This document shows positions 25,558 to 33,570 of a stretch of 41,659 nt of DNA, in pieces (within the stretch, counting starts at the first letter, position 1; every line of letters begins with the position of its first letter). The position numbers were made by a program, and so were the translations under genes. Source of the DNA: a bacterium (GTDB taxonomy: Bacteria; Gemmatimonadota; Gemmatimonadetes; Gemmatimonadales; Gemmatimonadaceae); assembly GCA_021813725.1 (NCBI GenBank), contig JAKAJN010000011.1, forward strand, positions 1 to 41,659, written 5' to 3'. The notes beneath the pieces are model-generated. The model did no database searches and was not told where the DNA came from. It saw only the letters and a list, made by a program, of their open reading frames with translations.

Positions 25558-26283
25558 TTACTTGCCCGCGGGCGTCGGGGCAGGCTTGGTGGCGAGCGCG
25601 GCCTGGATGGCGCCGCGGAACGTCGCGAGCGGCTGCGCGCCGATGAGCGGCTGGTTGCCCACGAAGAATGTGGGTGTGGACTGAGCGCCGGCGCGACTCG
25701 CGCGTTCTTCGTCGCCCTGGATGAGCGGCCGCGTCGCGCTGGACTTCACGCACGCGCGCAGGGTGTCCACGTCGGCTCCAGCCTCGCGGGCGAGTCCCTC
25801 GAAGAACGGCAGCGGGTCGGCGAGGTCAGCCCAGCTCTTCTGCGTGCGGAAGAGCGCGTCCTGCATCGGCCAGAACTTGCCCTGCACGCTGGCGCACATC
25901 GCGGCTTCCGCCGCCGGCACCGCGTTGGCGTGCATCGGCAGCGGGAGATTGACGTACGCGACGCGGATCTTGCCCGAGTCCACGAACTCCTTGCGGATCG
26001 CCTCCCACGACTCGTCGTGCCAGCTCTTGCAGAACGGGCATTGGAAGTCGCTGATGACGATCATCCACGTCGTTGCCGCCGGACTGCCGAGGATGCGACC
26101 GGCATCGGCCTTTGCCAGCAGCGCGGCGCTCGAGTCAGCGAGTGGCGCGGCCTCACCGGGCGCGGCGGCCGCCGGCTGTACCGTCGCGGCGTCGGCACTG
26201 CGCGCAGCGGGGGCATTCTCGCTCTTGCCGGCGCAGCCGGCGACGGAGAGCAGAAGCACGGACGAGAGAAAGCGAAGCAGCAT
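25558..26283 (-). CDS. DsbA-family thioredoxin-fold lipoprotein
   Basis: A 241-residue lipoprotein with lipobox SVAGC (C17) and an alanine/proline-rich tether to about residue 50. The thioredoxin domain has the active site C82-P-F-C85 in SDFQCPFCKSW, an inserted helical region with a second cysteine pair region (AAMCASVQG, LRACVKSS), and the cis-proline loop STPTFFVGNQPL. This is the DsbA/BdbD-like arrangement for disulfide formation or isomerisation in the periplasm. The ATG overlaps the stop of the preceding gene (TGATG), so it is translationally coupled. Its clients are unknown. Confidence 0.92.
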   Translation of the reverse strand: MLLRFLSSVLLLSVAGCAGKSENAPAARSADAATVQPAAAAPGEAAPLADSSAALLAKADAGRILGSPAATTWMIVISDFQCPFCKSWHDESWEAIRKEFVDSGKIRVAYVNLPLPMHANAVPAAEAAMCASVQGKFWPMQDALFRTQKSWADLADPLPFFEGLAREAGADVDTLRACVKSSATRPLIQGDEERASRAGAQSTPTFFVGNQPLIGAQPLATFRGAIQAALATKPAPTPAGK

Positions 26284-27491
26284 CAGCGCAGGGAAAAGTC
26301 GGAGCGAATACGATGGAGGGCAGGGGACGTGCGGTCCAACACATAAGTGTAGTCGCCCTGCTCGCCCAGCGCGACGGCGAAGCCTGTCTGCCGCGCGATG
26401 CCGAGCACGGCGCCGCGCGCGGCACGCGCATCGAGGACGAACAACCCTTCGCCGCCCGCCGCCACGAACAGGCGCTCGCGCGTGATGAGCGCGTCGTACG
26501 CGAAACGCGTGCCGGTCCACACGAACCGCACCCGTGCCGACGTACCGCCCTCCACGTCGAACAACCAGAGTCCACGCTCGCCGGCGGCGACCGCCACGCG
26601 CGACCCGTCGGTCCGCACGGTGCGCACGCCTCCGGTGAGGCGCACCGACGATTGGCGCGTCAGCGAGTCGCCGACCAGCGTGAACGCGCCCAGCGAGCTG
26701 TCAGTCGCGACCCAGACGACGCCGCGCGCGTCATCCGTCGCCAGGGCGCGCACGGGTGCCCCTGCCGACGTGGATCGCCAGGTCGAGTCGGACCGGCCGG
26801 GTGGAGGCGAAAGCTCCAGCCGTTCGCCGATGGCGACGACGTGCCGTCCGCGCAGCTCGGTGCACGCCGTCACGTCGCCATCGCGCACGCGCATGCCGAT
26901 GGCGGAGTCGGCGGCAAACTCGTACAGTCCGGTTGTGGCGGCCACCAACACCGAGGACGGCGTGAGCGCGACGCCGTGGATCCCACGTATCCCCACCGCC
27001 CGCCGCGCGAGCAGGCGGGGTGCGCCATCGGTGGCGAACAGCTGCACGCCTCCCGTACCGCCCGCCGCGCCGCGCTGCGCGCTCACGGCGAGCCACTGCG
27101 GTTCGCCCTCGAGCATCAGCGCCTGCGCGGTGGGAGCGACCGGTGCGCCGCGCCGATAGCGTAGCGCGAATGCCTGATCCATCTCGCGCCCCATCAGGTA
27201 ACCCACAAACAGCCCGATGCCGATGCTCATGGGCAGCACGCAGCTGGGGCCGGTGCATGATCCCACTGGATCCTCGGCGCTGCCGACGAAATAGGCGGAG
27301 GCGGCGAGCGCGGCGGCGGCGCCCATCACGAAGGGCATGAGCACGCGTCGCGGCACGCGACGTTCGCCAGGGTGAGTCGTGACATCGACTCGCGCCTGCT
27401 GCGCCAGAAGGGCGGGCGCCGTCGCCTGTTGCGCGGAGAGCGCGCCGGCGAGCACGAGCGTGCGAAGTCGAATGCGCAGTCGCGGCGTCAC
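26283..27491 (-). CDS. Membrane-associated propeller-like protein of unknown function
   Basis: A 402-residue protein with a GTG start that overlaps the stop of the GWxTD gene (GTGA). The N-terminus resembles a signal peptide (LRTLVLAGALSAQQATA). Two hydrophobic segments follow at about residues 50-70 and 85-100 (MPFVMGAAAALAASAYFVG, PMSIGIGLFVGYLMG). The C-terminal 270 residues consist of repeating short strands with VxVAA/W/LF patterns (GVVWVATDSSLGAF, RVAVAAGERGLWLFDV, RLFVAAGGEGLFVLDA) that look like a beta-propeller, as in WD40/LVIVD-type repeats. No catalytic motif is recognised. Tight coupling to the GWxTD and DsbA-like genes suggests joint function in the envelope. Confidence 0.8.
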   Translation of the reverse strand: MTPRLRIRLRTLVLAGALSAQQATAPALLAQQARVDVTTHPGERRVPRRVLMPFVMGAAAALAASAYFVGSAEDPVGSCTGPSCVLPMSIGIGLFVGYLMGREMDQAFALRYRRGAPVAPTAQALMLEGEPQWLAVSAQRGAAGGTGGVQLFATDGAPRLLARRAVGIRGIHGVALTPSSVLVAATTGLYEFAADSAIGMRVRDGDVTACTELRGRHVVAIGERLELSPPPGRSDSTWRSTSAGAPVRALATDDARGVVWVATDSSLGAFTLVGDSLTRQSSVRLTGGVRTVRTDGSRVAVAAGERGLWLFDVEGGTSARVRFVWTGTRFAYDALITRERLFVAAGGEGLFVLDARAARGAVLGIARQTGFAVALGEQGDYTYVLDRTSPALHRIRSDFSLR

Positions 27492-29710
27492 GAGCTGGGC
27501 CGTTCGAGGGTCAGGGTACGTTCCGTGTGCGCCGAGCGGCCGGTGGACATGTCGGTGACCTCGACTGAGAGTGCGTACTGCCCGGGGGGCGCGTCGCCCA
27601 GTTGAAGCGTGAGTTGGTGCGGCACCATCATCCCGGCGCGCGCGCTACGCTCGTACGTCAGCGACACCTGCTCGTCGCCGACGGCGCTCAGTCCCACGGC
27701 GTCGGCGATGCCACCGAGCAGGCGGGCGCTGAACGACCGGCCGCGATCGATGGAGAGGATGCGCACCGTCACCCGCACGCGCAAGCGTGCAATTCGGCCC
27801 TCGCGGGGAGTGGCATTGTATGTCTCCCAGTAAAGCGCGACCGTATCGCCTGGGAGGTAGCGCATTGCCGGATTGGCGTCGATGCGATAGTCCGCGCGCT
27901 CGACGGCGTCGGCGGCGCCGATGACATGGTCGGCGATGACGAGGTCTGAGATGTCGAAGGCGCCGCCCGCGCCGAGGGGGAGCACGCCGATGGTGCCGTC
28001 ACCGCGGGCGCCGCGCCCCGTGTCGGGTTGTCGCGCCTCGATGCGATAGGCGTACTCGCGCCCTGACGGCACCGTGCGCGCCCAGCTCCGGCGCACGGCC
28101 GCCGCACGAGGGCCGGCGGGCAGGCGCAGCGAGTCGCGCTGCATCTGCGGGGCGCGCTGCGCGGCATCCGCGCCAAACGCGAACCCACCCTCGACGAGCG
28201 CCGGCGTGAGATCCACGTCGCGCAGCATGCGATCGGTGGGGAGTTCGGCAAACAACTCGACGCGCGTGCCGGAGTCGGCCCGAAACCGCGCCACCTGCAC
28301 CGGCACGGTGTCGAGCCGCAGGGCACCGTGGACGTCGGCGAGACTCATCGGGATGATACGACGCGCGTTATCGGCATAGGCGCGGAAGTTCCCCGCGAAG
28401 CCGGCCGCATTGATGGCCGGCGGGCCGCGGAAGACGAAGCGCAACGCATTGGCGCGATACCACCAGATGGTGATGACCCGCGCCGTGCTCTCGGCTCCGT
28501 TCACCTCCTGCGTTTCCGGTGCGAGCGTGGCGATCACGTCGGGCGCGCCGTATCGAATCCAAATCTGCCCCCGATCGGTTCGCCACCCGGGGAGCCCCGC
28601 CTCCTCTGAGGTGAACCGCAGGTCGGCGTAGGCCACACGGGCCAGAAGCGCGACGCGCGCCTCGTTCACCGGTGTCAGCGCCAAGGGGTCGGCGGAACGC
28701 CACCAGGCCAACTCCGTCGCCTCTCGCTCCGAGCGGGATGCCCGTGCCAGTTGCGTGGCGTCGTCGGGGCGCAGCCACTGCGCCACGTCGAGCATCTCGC
28801 GTCGCGTGGAGTCGGGGAGCAGGGCCAGCGCGGAATCGAACGCGAATGCCGCTTCGTCTACTCGGTCGCGCTCGGAGAGCGCGAGGCCCAGCGCGAGCCA
28901 GGTGCGTGGCGCGCGCGGCTGGCGCCGCGCGAGTGTCGTGGCGAGCGGGAGCATCTCGGCGCTGCGCGCCGATTCGTAGAGCAAGGCGAGCAGGTCGGCT
29001 GCCGCACCCTCGTGCGACGAGTCGGCCGCGAGCGCTGCGTGGAAATGCTCCTCGGCCTTCAGTCGATCCAACTCACCCGCGTCGGCGACCGGTGCACTGC
29101 GCTGCTCGAGGAAGTTCGGGATGTAGTGCCAGTCGTCGGCCGCGGCCTCGAGATCGAGCGCGGTGGCGGTGCCGGTGAGGATGCGGCGATGGCGCAGGGC
29201 GTTGAAGCGCCGCGCCGACACCAGTCCCAGTTCGTACTCGACAATCGCGAGCAGGTGGGCGTCGCCGCGCGCGCGCGCGGCGCGCTGGGCCTTGGCGAAG
29301 AGGCGCTCGGCTTCAATGCGCAGAAAGGGTGTCTTGAGTCTCAACCGGCCCAGCTCAAGCAGGTAAAGCGGGTTGTTCGGGTCACGGTCGAGAGCGGCTT
29401 CGAGCTTCTCTCCGGCGCGCCGGCGCCGGAAGATGTCGTCGGGCGCAAGTCCCATCTCGGAGCGACGCGAGAGGATCACGCCGTGTTGATAAAACGCGTC
29501 CGCGAAGCGCGGCGCGCCGCGCTGCACGAGTTCCAGCGCATCCAGCGCAGTCGCGGTGTCGCCGGCGGCGAGCGCGTTGAGTGCGCGGCGATAGACAGAA
29601 TCGACGGCACTGGGGAGCGTCGTGCGCTGCTGCGCCTGGGAGGGCACGGCTCCCAAGACGACGGCAAGCGTCGCGGCCAGCACAGGGATGGTGAAGGGCG
29701 CCGAGCGCAT
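27488..29710 (-). CDS. Secreted GWxTD-domain protein with TPR-like repeats
   Basis: A 740-residue protein with a signal peptide (VLAATLAVVLGAVPSQAQ). Helical repeats cover about residues 30-330 (ALDALELVQRGAPRFADAFY, TWLALGLALSERDRVDEAAFAF). The GWxTD domain signature appears at about residue 375: LPGWRTDRGQIWIRYGAPD. A beta-rich C-terminal region ends in a Y-A-L-S-V-E-V-x-D pattern. GWxTD proteins are found in Acidobacteriota, Gemmatimonadota and Bacteroidota; their function is not established. I chose the ATG at 29710 rather than the TTG at 29719. It heads the operon GWxTD-propeller-DsbA-waaA. A TATAGT box ends 8 nt before the start codon, so the mRNA may be leaderless. Confidence 0.88.
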   Translation of the reverse strand: MRSAPFTIPVLAATLAVVLGAVPSQAQQRTTLPSAVDSVYRRALNALAAGDTATALDALELVQRGAPRFADAFYQHGVILSRRSEMGLAPDDIFRRRRAGEKLEAALDRDPNNPLYLLELGRLRLKTPFLRIEAERLFAKAQRAARARGDAHLLAIVEYELGLVSARRFNALRHRRILTGTATALDLEAAADDWHYIPNFLEQRSAPVADAGELDRLKAEEHFHAALAADSSHEGAAADLLALLYESARSAEMLPLATTLARRQPRAPRTWLALGLALSERDRVDEAAFAFDSALALLPDSTRREMLDVAQWLRPDDATQLARASRSEREATELAWWRSADPLALTPVNEARVALLARVAYADLRFTSEEAGLPGWRTDRGQIWIRYGAPDVIATLAPETQEVNGAESTARVITIWWYRANALRFVFRGPPAINAAGFAGNFRAYADNARRIIPMSLADVHGALRLDTVPVQVARFRADSGTRVELFAELPTDRMLRDVDLTPALVEGGFAFGADAAQRAPQMQRDSLRLPAGPRAAAVRRSWARTVPSGREYAYRIEARQPDTGRGARGDGTIGVLPLGAGGAFDISDLVIADHVIGAADAVERADYRIDANPAMRYLPGDTVALYWETYNATPREGRIARLRVRVTVRILSIDRGRSFSARLLGGIADAVGLSAVGDEQVSLTYERSARAGMMVPHQLTLQLGDAPPGQYALSVEVTDMSTGRSAHTERTLTLERPSS

Positions 29711-29724
29711 TCTGCCCAACTATA
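29711..29724 (-). promoter_or_regulatory. Candidate -10 box directly before the GWxTD gene
   Basis: On the minus strand TATAGT (29724-29719) is followed by TGGGCAGA and then the ATG at 29710. No Shine-Dalgarno sequence is present, which suggests a leaderless or very short leader. The TTG-(5-6 nt)-ATG layout resembles that before the genes at 15821 and 39795. Confidence 0.35.
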
Positions 29725-29888
29725 CGAGGAAAGGACCGATGAGGGCAGGGAAACGAAGCGGCGTTATGCATCGCATTTCCGTCGTCCGGTGAAGCGCTCC
29801 CGGAGGTTGGCGTCAGAAGCGCCTAAGTGGCGGCGGATGCTGCGGATGCGAACATCCGTTTATGTCAGGAATTCCCTGAAATTCCGCA

Positions 29889-29917
29889 TTGCACAATCTC
29901 CGACCGTTCCATAGGAT
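29889..29917 (+). promoter_or_regulatory. Sigma-70 promoter of the SusC3 operon
   Basis: TTGCAC (29889-29894), exactly 17 nt, then TAGGAT (29912-29917), in the AT-rich part of the divergent 473-bp gap between the GWxTD and SusC3 genes. The predicted start of transcription is at about 29924. Confidence 0.65.
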
Positions 29918-29923
29918 TTTGCG

Positions 29924-30183
29924 CGGTGACGGAAGTCACCTGAGCTGGGTAAGGGAGTGTGCAACCCGTGGGCTACGCAGCCCCCGGGGGATTGTGTGCT
30001 TGCGGGGCTTGGCGGGACTAGGCACACCGTGATGCCCCGATTGAAATCGGTTGTTCCTTGCAGGGACGCGGAGTGGTACGCCGCCGACCTGCTGAAGTTC
30101 CGCTCCGGAGGATCGGGGCAGCAGTGCGAAGCTCCTGAAGTCGGCACGTCTCCTGTTTATCACCTTTTGTTTGAGGGAGTCCG
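29924..30183 (+). ncRNA. Long structured 5' leader of the SusC3 operon (candidate regulatory RNA)
   Basis: The predicted transcript has about 260 nt before SusC3. It opens with a perfect hairpin, GGTGAC-GGAA-GTCACC (29925-29940), closed by a GNRA-type loop. Further hairpins are GGGCT-ACGC-AGCCC (29970-29983) and CCGAT-TGAA-ATCGG (30037-30050), the latter competing with a GGGGC/GCCCC pairing (30004-30008 with 30034-30038). It ends in a U-rich stretch and the GAGGGAG ribosome binding site. I recognise no known riboswitch class. A short open frame at 29957-30187 is probably not a gene. It could be a ligand- or protein-responsive leader or simply a stabilising 5' UTR. Confidence 0.35.
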
Positions 30184-33100
30184 ATGACCATGAGTACTCG
30201 GTTTCGCTGGATGACGACCGCAGTACTGGCTCTCCTGTTCAGCGTCTCGGCGTCGGCGTTCGCGCAGAACGCCACCATCACCGGCAAGGTGGTGTCTGAC
30301 GCCGGCCAGCCGTTGTACGGAGCCAACGTTGTGATCGATGCGCTGCAGATCTCGGTCGGTACAAACGCCCAGGGCGTGTACACGATCACGGTTCCCGGCG
30401 CACGTGTTCGGGGGCAGGCAGTCGTGATGCGCGCCCGCGCAATCGGCTACCAGCCGCAGGTCAGGAACTTTGTGCTCACCGCCCAGACGCACAATTACGA
30501 CTTCGAGATGAAGATTGACGTCAACCGCCTGAACCAGGTGGTGATCACGGGCGTGACGGGCGCGACGGAAGTGAAGAAGCTCGCCTTCACGGTGGCCCAG
30601 GTATCGCAGGCCGACGTGCCAGTGGCGGGCGCCAACGCGCTGTCGCAGCTGCAGGGCAAGGTGGCGGGGGCCAACATCGTGTCGGCCAGTGGCCGGCCGG
30701 GTGCGGCGCCCTCGATCATTCTGCGTGGTCCGCAGTCGATCAACGGCGCCGGTCGTGGCCAGGAGCCGCTCTACATCATTGATGGCGTGGTCTCGCAGGG
30801 TGGCCTGCAGGACATCAACCCGCAGGACATCGAGAACGTCGAAGTGGTGAAGGGCGCCGCCGCATCGTCGATGTACGGGTCGCGCGCCGGCAACGGCGTC
30901 ATCCAGATCACGACGCGTTCGGGCAAGAACGCCCAGGACGGCGTGCGCTTCCGCGCCAGCGCCGAATACGGCTCGTCGGACATCGAAAACGTGCTGGACA
31001 TTCCGAAGTCGACGATGATGCTGATGAACGAGGACATGACGCGCTTCTGCGTCGTGACGAGCGGCGCGCCGGACTGCACGCGCACCGTCGACATCTTCCA
31101 GGAAGCGTATCGCGTCAACAACGACGGCTCCGATTTCGCGCTCCCGCCGGTCAACTTCGTCAATGACGGCGGCATCTCGCGCAATCCGGGTCAAATCAAC
31201 ATGCGGGCGCTCTACCTGTCGAACCCCTGGCCGCGCGCCGGGACGCCGATGCGCCAGCTGCTGACCCGCGGCAAGCAGTACAACAACACGCTGGATGCGA
31301 CGGGACGCGTGGGGCGCACCAACTTCTTCGCCTCGGCGAACATGTTCCGCCAGCAGGGCTCGCTCCGCTTCATGGACGGCTACCAGCGCAACTCGATCCG
31401 CCTGAACCTCGACCAGACGATGGCGGGGAACTGGAGCTTCGGCGTGCGCACGGCCTTCACGGACGCCATCGACAACGACGGCGGCGTGCAGTGGCTGTAC
31501 CTCTCGCGCCAGCCGGCCAACGCCGAGCTGCTGCGTCGCGATTCGAAGGGACGCCTCTTCGTCCGCTCCGTGCCGCAGGCGCAGGGCGCCCAGAACTACA
31601 ACCCGGCGTACTACGCCGAGAATTACCGTCCCCGCAACCGCATCAGCCGTTTCGTGGGTGCGCTGAACGCGAAGTGGCAGCCGTTGACGTGGCTCGACGC
31701 GACGGCAGAGTTCGGGTATGACACCCGCAGCAACCATCGCGAATCGCAGGCCGACCGCGGCTTCCGGACGACGGCGTCGCGCTCGACGAACCTTGGCTAC
31801 CTCGACTGGTCGGAGAACAAGTCGTACGCGCTGAACGGCGCGGCGATGGTGACGGCGCGCAAGTCGTGGCTGGACAATGCCCTCGATTCGCGCCTGACGC
31901 TGCGTTCGTCGTACGAAGCGTCCGACGACCGCGGCTCTAGCCTCGGCGGCGTGAACCTCGCCGTGCCGGGCCTTGAGGATCCGGACGCGATCGTGAGCGG
32001 CCAGTACATCGGTGGCTACTCGGAGCAGGTGCGCGCGCTCGGCATGTTCGCGAACCTCGACCTCGACTACAAGGGACGCTACATCGTCGGCGGGCTGGTC
32101 CGCCGCGACGCCGCGTCGCTGTTCGGTGCGGCGCAGCGCTGGCAGACGTACGGCCGCGGGTCGTTCGCGTGGCGCGTCAGCGAGGAGCCGTGGTTCAAGG
32201 TCTCCAAGATCTCGGACCTGAAGCTCCGCGCCTCGGAAGGGACGGCGGGCAACCGCCCGCGCTACAGCGCCCAGTACGAGACGTTCTCGATCGGCGCCGG
32301 TGGCGCGCTCTCGCCGAACAGCCTGGGCAACAAGAACCTCCGCCCCGAAGTGTCGCGCGAGCTCGAGCTCGGCATCGACCTCGAAGTGATGAACAAGTAC
32401 GGCCTGACGATCACGCACGCGGACAACGTCATCAATGACCAGATTCTCCCGGTGAAGCCGCCGGCCGCGTCGGGCTTCCAGACGCAGTGGCAGAATGCAG
32501 GCGAGTTGACGAACAAGACGTGGGAGTTCTCGCTGAACGTTCCGATCGTGCAGAAGCGCGACATCAGCTATTCGGTGCGCTTCAACTACGACGCGACGAC
32601 GTCGATCATCACGCGGCTAGACATGCCGCAGACGTACTACACGGCGAATGACCAGCAGGGCACCGATACGATGTTCCCCATCAAGGAAGGGGAGGTCTTC
32701 GGCGCCATCGCCGGTCGCAAGTTCGTGAAGAGCTGCAAGGAGCTGCCGTCCGACTTCCAGTCGAAGTGCGGCTCGGGGCTCGATTATCAGAAGAATCAGG
32801 ACGGGTTCATCGTCTACATCGGCGCGGGCAACACGCCGCGCGATGGCATCACGAAGAACCTGTGGTTCACCCGCGTGCCGGCGGCGTCGGCGCCGTGGGG
32901 CGCGAAGTCGGGTGAGAACCTGGCGTGGGGTGGCCCGATCCTGCTGCGCGACTCGACGGGTGCCGTGCCGTTGTTCAACATCGGCCACGCCCTGCCGAAC
33001 TTCCACTGGTCGTTCAGCCAGAACTTCTCGTACAAGAAGTTCACGGCCTACGCCCTGCTCGACGCGACCGTCGGCAAGTCAATCTGGAACGAACAGCGTC

Positions 33101-33504
33101 AGTGGTCGCTCGGCGACTTCCAGATGACCGAAGTAGACCAGAACGGCAAGGACATCGGCGACGCGAAGCCGCTGGGTTACTACTTCCGGGCCGTGCAGAC
33201 GGGTGGCATCGGCGGCCTGTACGACCTGCTGGCCCCGAACAACAACACGGTCGAAGACGCCAGCTTCGTGAAGCTCCGCGAGCTGTCGATCGGCTACCGC
33301 GTCGGCAAGATCCCTGGCGTGGGTGGCGACTGGACCGTGTCGTTCATCGGGCGCAACCTGAAGACGTGGACGGACTACACCGGCTACGACCCCGAAGTCG
33401 GCGTGGGCGGCGGCAATCTCGGTTCTGGCGCGCTCAATGCAGTTGACGCGTTCCAGTTCCCGAACCTCCGGCAGATCACTTTCTCGATCGGCACCAGCTT
33501 CTGA
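30184..33504 (+). CDS. SusC/RagA-family TonB-linked outer membrane receptor (pair 3)
   Basis: A 1106-residue receptor. A signal peptide ends at about residue 29 (LLFSVSASAFAQ), followed by a carboxypeptidase-regulatory-like domain (ITGKVVSDAGQPLYGANVV). The plug carries LSQLQGKVAGANIV, IILRGPQSINGAG, YIIDGVVSQGGLQDI, IENVEVVKGAAAS and MYGSRAGNGVIQITTRSG. The barrel ends with FIGRNLKTWTDYTGYDPE and a terminal Phe. It acts with SusD3 as a TonB-driven importer. The ATG at 30184 has GAGGGAG 4 nt upstream; an ATG three codons later is an alternative. A strong hairpin separates it from SusD3. Confidence 0.95.
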   Translation: MTMSTRFRWMTTAVLALLFSVSASAFAQNATITGKVVSDAGQPLYGANVVIDALQISVGTNAQGVYTITVPGARVRGQAVVMRARAIGYQPQVRNFVLTAQTHNYDFEMKIDVNRLNQVVITGVTGATEVKKLAFTVAQVSQADVPVAGANALSQLQGKVAGANIVSASGRPGAAPSIILRGPQSINGAGRGQEPLYIIDGVVSQGGLQDINPQDIENVEVVKGAAASSMYGSRAGNGVIQITTRSGKNAQDGVRFRASAEYGSSDIENVLDIPKSTMMLMNEDMTRFCVVTSGAPDCTRTVDIFQEAYRVNNDGSDFALPPVNFVNDGGISRNPGQINMRALYLSNPWPRAGTPMRQLLTRGKQYNNTLDATGRVGRTNFFASANMFRQQGSLRFMDGYQRNSIRLNLDQTMAGNWSFGVRTAFTDAIDNDGGVQWLYLSRQPANAELLRRDSKGRLFVRSVPQAQGAQNYNPAYYAENYRPRNRISRFVGALNAKWQPLTWLDATAEFGYDTRSNHRESQADRGFRTTASRSTNLGYLDWSENKSYALNGAAMVTARKSWLDNALDSRLTLRSSYEASDDRGSSLGGVNLAVPGLEDPDAIVSGQYIGGYSEQVRALGMFANLDLDYKGRYIVGGLVRRDAASLFGAAQRWQTYGRGSFAWRVSEEPWFKVSKISDLKLRASEGTAGNRPRYSAQYETFSIGAGGALSPNSLGNKNLRPEVSRELELGIDLEVMNKYGLTITHADNVINDQILPVKPPAASGFQTQWQNAGELTNKTWEFSLNVPIVQKRDISYSVRFNYDATTSIITRLDMPQTYYTANDQQGTDTMFPIKEGEVFGAIAGRKFVKSCKELPSDFQSKCGSGLDYQKNQDGFIVYIGAGNTPRDGITKNLWFTRVPAASAPWGAKSGENLAWGGPILLRDSTGAVPLFNIGHALPNFHWSFSQNFSYKKFTAYALLDATVGKSIWNEQRQWSLGDFQMTEVDQNGKDIGDAKPLGYYFRAVQTGGIGGLYDLLAPNNNTVEDASFVKLRELSIGYRVGKIPGVGGDWTVSFIGRNLKTWTDYTGYDPEVGVGGGNLGSGALNAVDAFQFPNLRQITFSIGTSF

Positions 33505-33516
33505 CGACCCGGGTCG

Positions 33517-33548
33517 CCGGTGGCGGCGCCGAATGGCGCCGCGGCCGG
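33517..33548 (+). other. Strong hairpin between SusC3 and SusD3
   Basis: GCGGCGCC (33523-33530) pairs perfectly with GGCGCCGC (33535-33542) around GAAT, and outer CCGG segments (33517-33520, 33545-33548) can extend the stem. No T run follows, so it is unlikely to be a simple terminator. It starts 13 nt after the SusC3 stop and may set mRNA stability or the SusC:SusD ratio. Confidence 0.55.
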
Positions 33549-33570
33549 GAGACCGAACTGAGGACTTTCA

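Noticed and set aside
29924..30183. Cobalamin riboswitch upstream of a TonB-dependent receptor
   Set aside because: The conserved B12-box-type segments (such as GCCACTG with CAGGA...CTGCC context) are absent.
29957..30187. A 76-codon open frame within the SusC3 leader
   Set aside because: No good ribosome binding site, frame follows hairpin sequences, and the protein has no recognisable features; more likely untranslated leader. A short leader peptide cannot be fully excluded.
30160..32418. A 752-codon minus-strand open frame opposite SusC3
   Set aside because: Shadow of SusC3 with histidine/arginine/valine-rich composition and no signal peptide or motif.
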